From: an uncultured Prevotella sp.
GTDB taxonomy: Bacteria; Bacteroidota; Bacteroidia; Bacteroidales; Bacteroidaceae
Reading direction: 5' to 3'
Length of the DNA: 64,000 nt
Assembly (NCBI GenBank): GCA_947170725.1
Contig: CAMVUM010000001.1
Location: forward strand, 218,502 to 282,501
The notes under the pieces are model-generated. The model saw only the letters and a program-made list of their open reading frames with translations, was not told the origin of the DNA and searched no databases. The position numbers were made by a program, and so were the translations under genes. Of this stretch, positions 63,455 through 64,000 are shown in pieces; positions within the stretch are counted from its first letter, which is position 1; each line of letters begins with the position of its first letter.

Positions 63455-64000
63455 TTTTTTATCTTTATAACATCTTTTTGAGCCGTAACGTATGGCATAT
63501 ATTTCTTCATAAATGGTATTACAAAACAATATGATAACATTGTAAAGACAAACGTCAAAATATTGTTGGTATTAGAAGACAGACCGATATAATCTAAGCC
63601 ACCTTCAATCAGCAAATATATAAACCTATGAGTACATAGAATCATTATTGAATAACGTCCTAAGTAACTTATAAAAGGTATATGCCCAAACTTTTTACTA
63701 ATCAACAATATTAGCAAAGTTCCAGCTAACCCACTGCAATAAACCTTTGTCATGCTTATTAAAGGAGAACAGGAAGTATTAAACTTATTAAACAGATAGC
63801 TTGTTGGAGTCGTACTAAAACAACAAAGTAAACATACCAAAACAGCAATAATTATATAGAAATACCTGTCGTATTTGTTTGGAACATATTCGTTTGTCGA
63901 AAGAGAACATATCCAATATAAAAGAAAGGCATTGCCGTCAGTGCAGAATCAATATTTCGTGGTAACGATATTCCGTAATATCCAAACAAAAATCCTATAC
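63451..64000 (-). pseudogene. Acyltransferase-3-type membrane protein, partial and frameshifted
   Basis: Only the C-terminal half is in the window. It shows alternating hydrophobic helices and an AT3-like pattern: LPRNIDSALTAMPFFYIGYVLFRQTN at the window end, and then NEYVPNKYDRYFYIIIAVLVCLL in a different frame. A 1-nt indel near 63900 separates the two. The remainder (SKKFGHIPFISYLGRYSIMILCTHRFIYLL) is intact to the stop, which overlaps the pyruvyltransferase start. It probably O-acylated the polysaccharide. The frameshift could be a real lesion or a sequencing error. Confidence 0.72.

Overview
The window looks like a chromosomal segment of a member of the Bacteroidales, plausibly Prevotellaceae, though the genus cannot be fixed from sequence alone. 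Support comes from repeated TAnnTTTG (-7) promoter elements, Bacteroidales-type genes (a five-repeat DUF349 protein, an OMP_b-brl_3-type outer-membrane barrel, a PL1 pectate lyase, tyrosine recombinases of the local type) and the remains of a Bacteroides-type mobilizable element (DUF3987, DUF6371, Mob relaxase).

Layout. (1) 1-19.8 kb is a mostly ordinary, GC-richer backbone: DUF349 protein, CorA transporter, PepD dipeptidase, UPF0104-type membrane protein, a glycine-zipper lipoprotein, a lipoprotein/DUF805/CoiA-like trio, pectate lyase, GdhA, RlpA, O-acetylhomoserine sulfhydrylase, KsgA, a candidate small RNA locus, a solo tyrosine recombinase and a cyclophilin. (2) 19.8-44.9 kb is an AT-richer island. 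It is a decayed mobilizable element: integrase, HTH protein, DUF3987, DUF6371 and relaxase are all broken or fused by deletions. Its cargo is largely intact and defensive: a type I restriction-modification operon with an embedded Fic gene (hsdM-hsdS-fic-hsdR), a small XRE regulator, a RhuM-like protein, an Mrr-type nuclease, and a pair of overlapping reverse transcriptase genes that look like a DRT3-type antiphage system. (3) 44.9-56 kb holds a two-component system and an outer-membrane receptor that share a TAAG-type operator. Between them lie two tandem tyrosine recombinases, a protein with a strongly pseudoknotted RNA leader, and a phage/plasmid-type Rep protein. (4) 56-64 kb has a helicase with WG-like repeats and the start of an exopolysaccharide gene cluster.

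How it works together. The reverse transcriptase cassette is bracketed by two near-identical terminator-promoter modules, one upstream of the RT pair and one upstream of the XRE-RM operon, so both systems probably share regulation. Directly after the second RT stop codon lies a structured segment with a CACACACA tract, closed by a perfect 9-bp stem; this is my candidate for the DRT3 template RNA. At least nine other genes in the island and its borders are interrupted by single stop codons or small frameshifts. The defence genes are not, which suggests the element was immobilised and its immunity cargo retained.

Limits: no homology search was run. Family names come from recognised motifs, and promoter, terminator and RNA calls are from reading the sequence.
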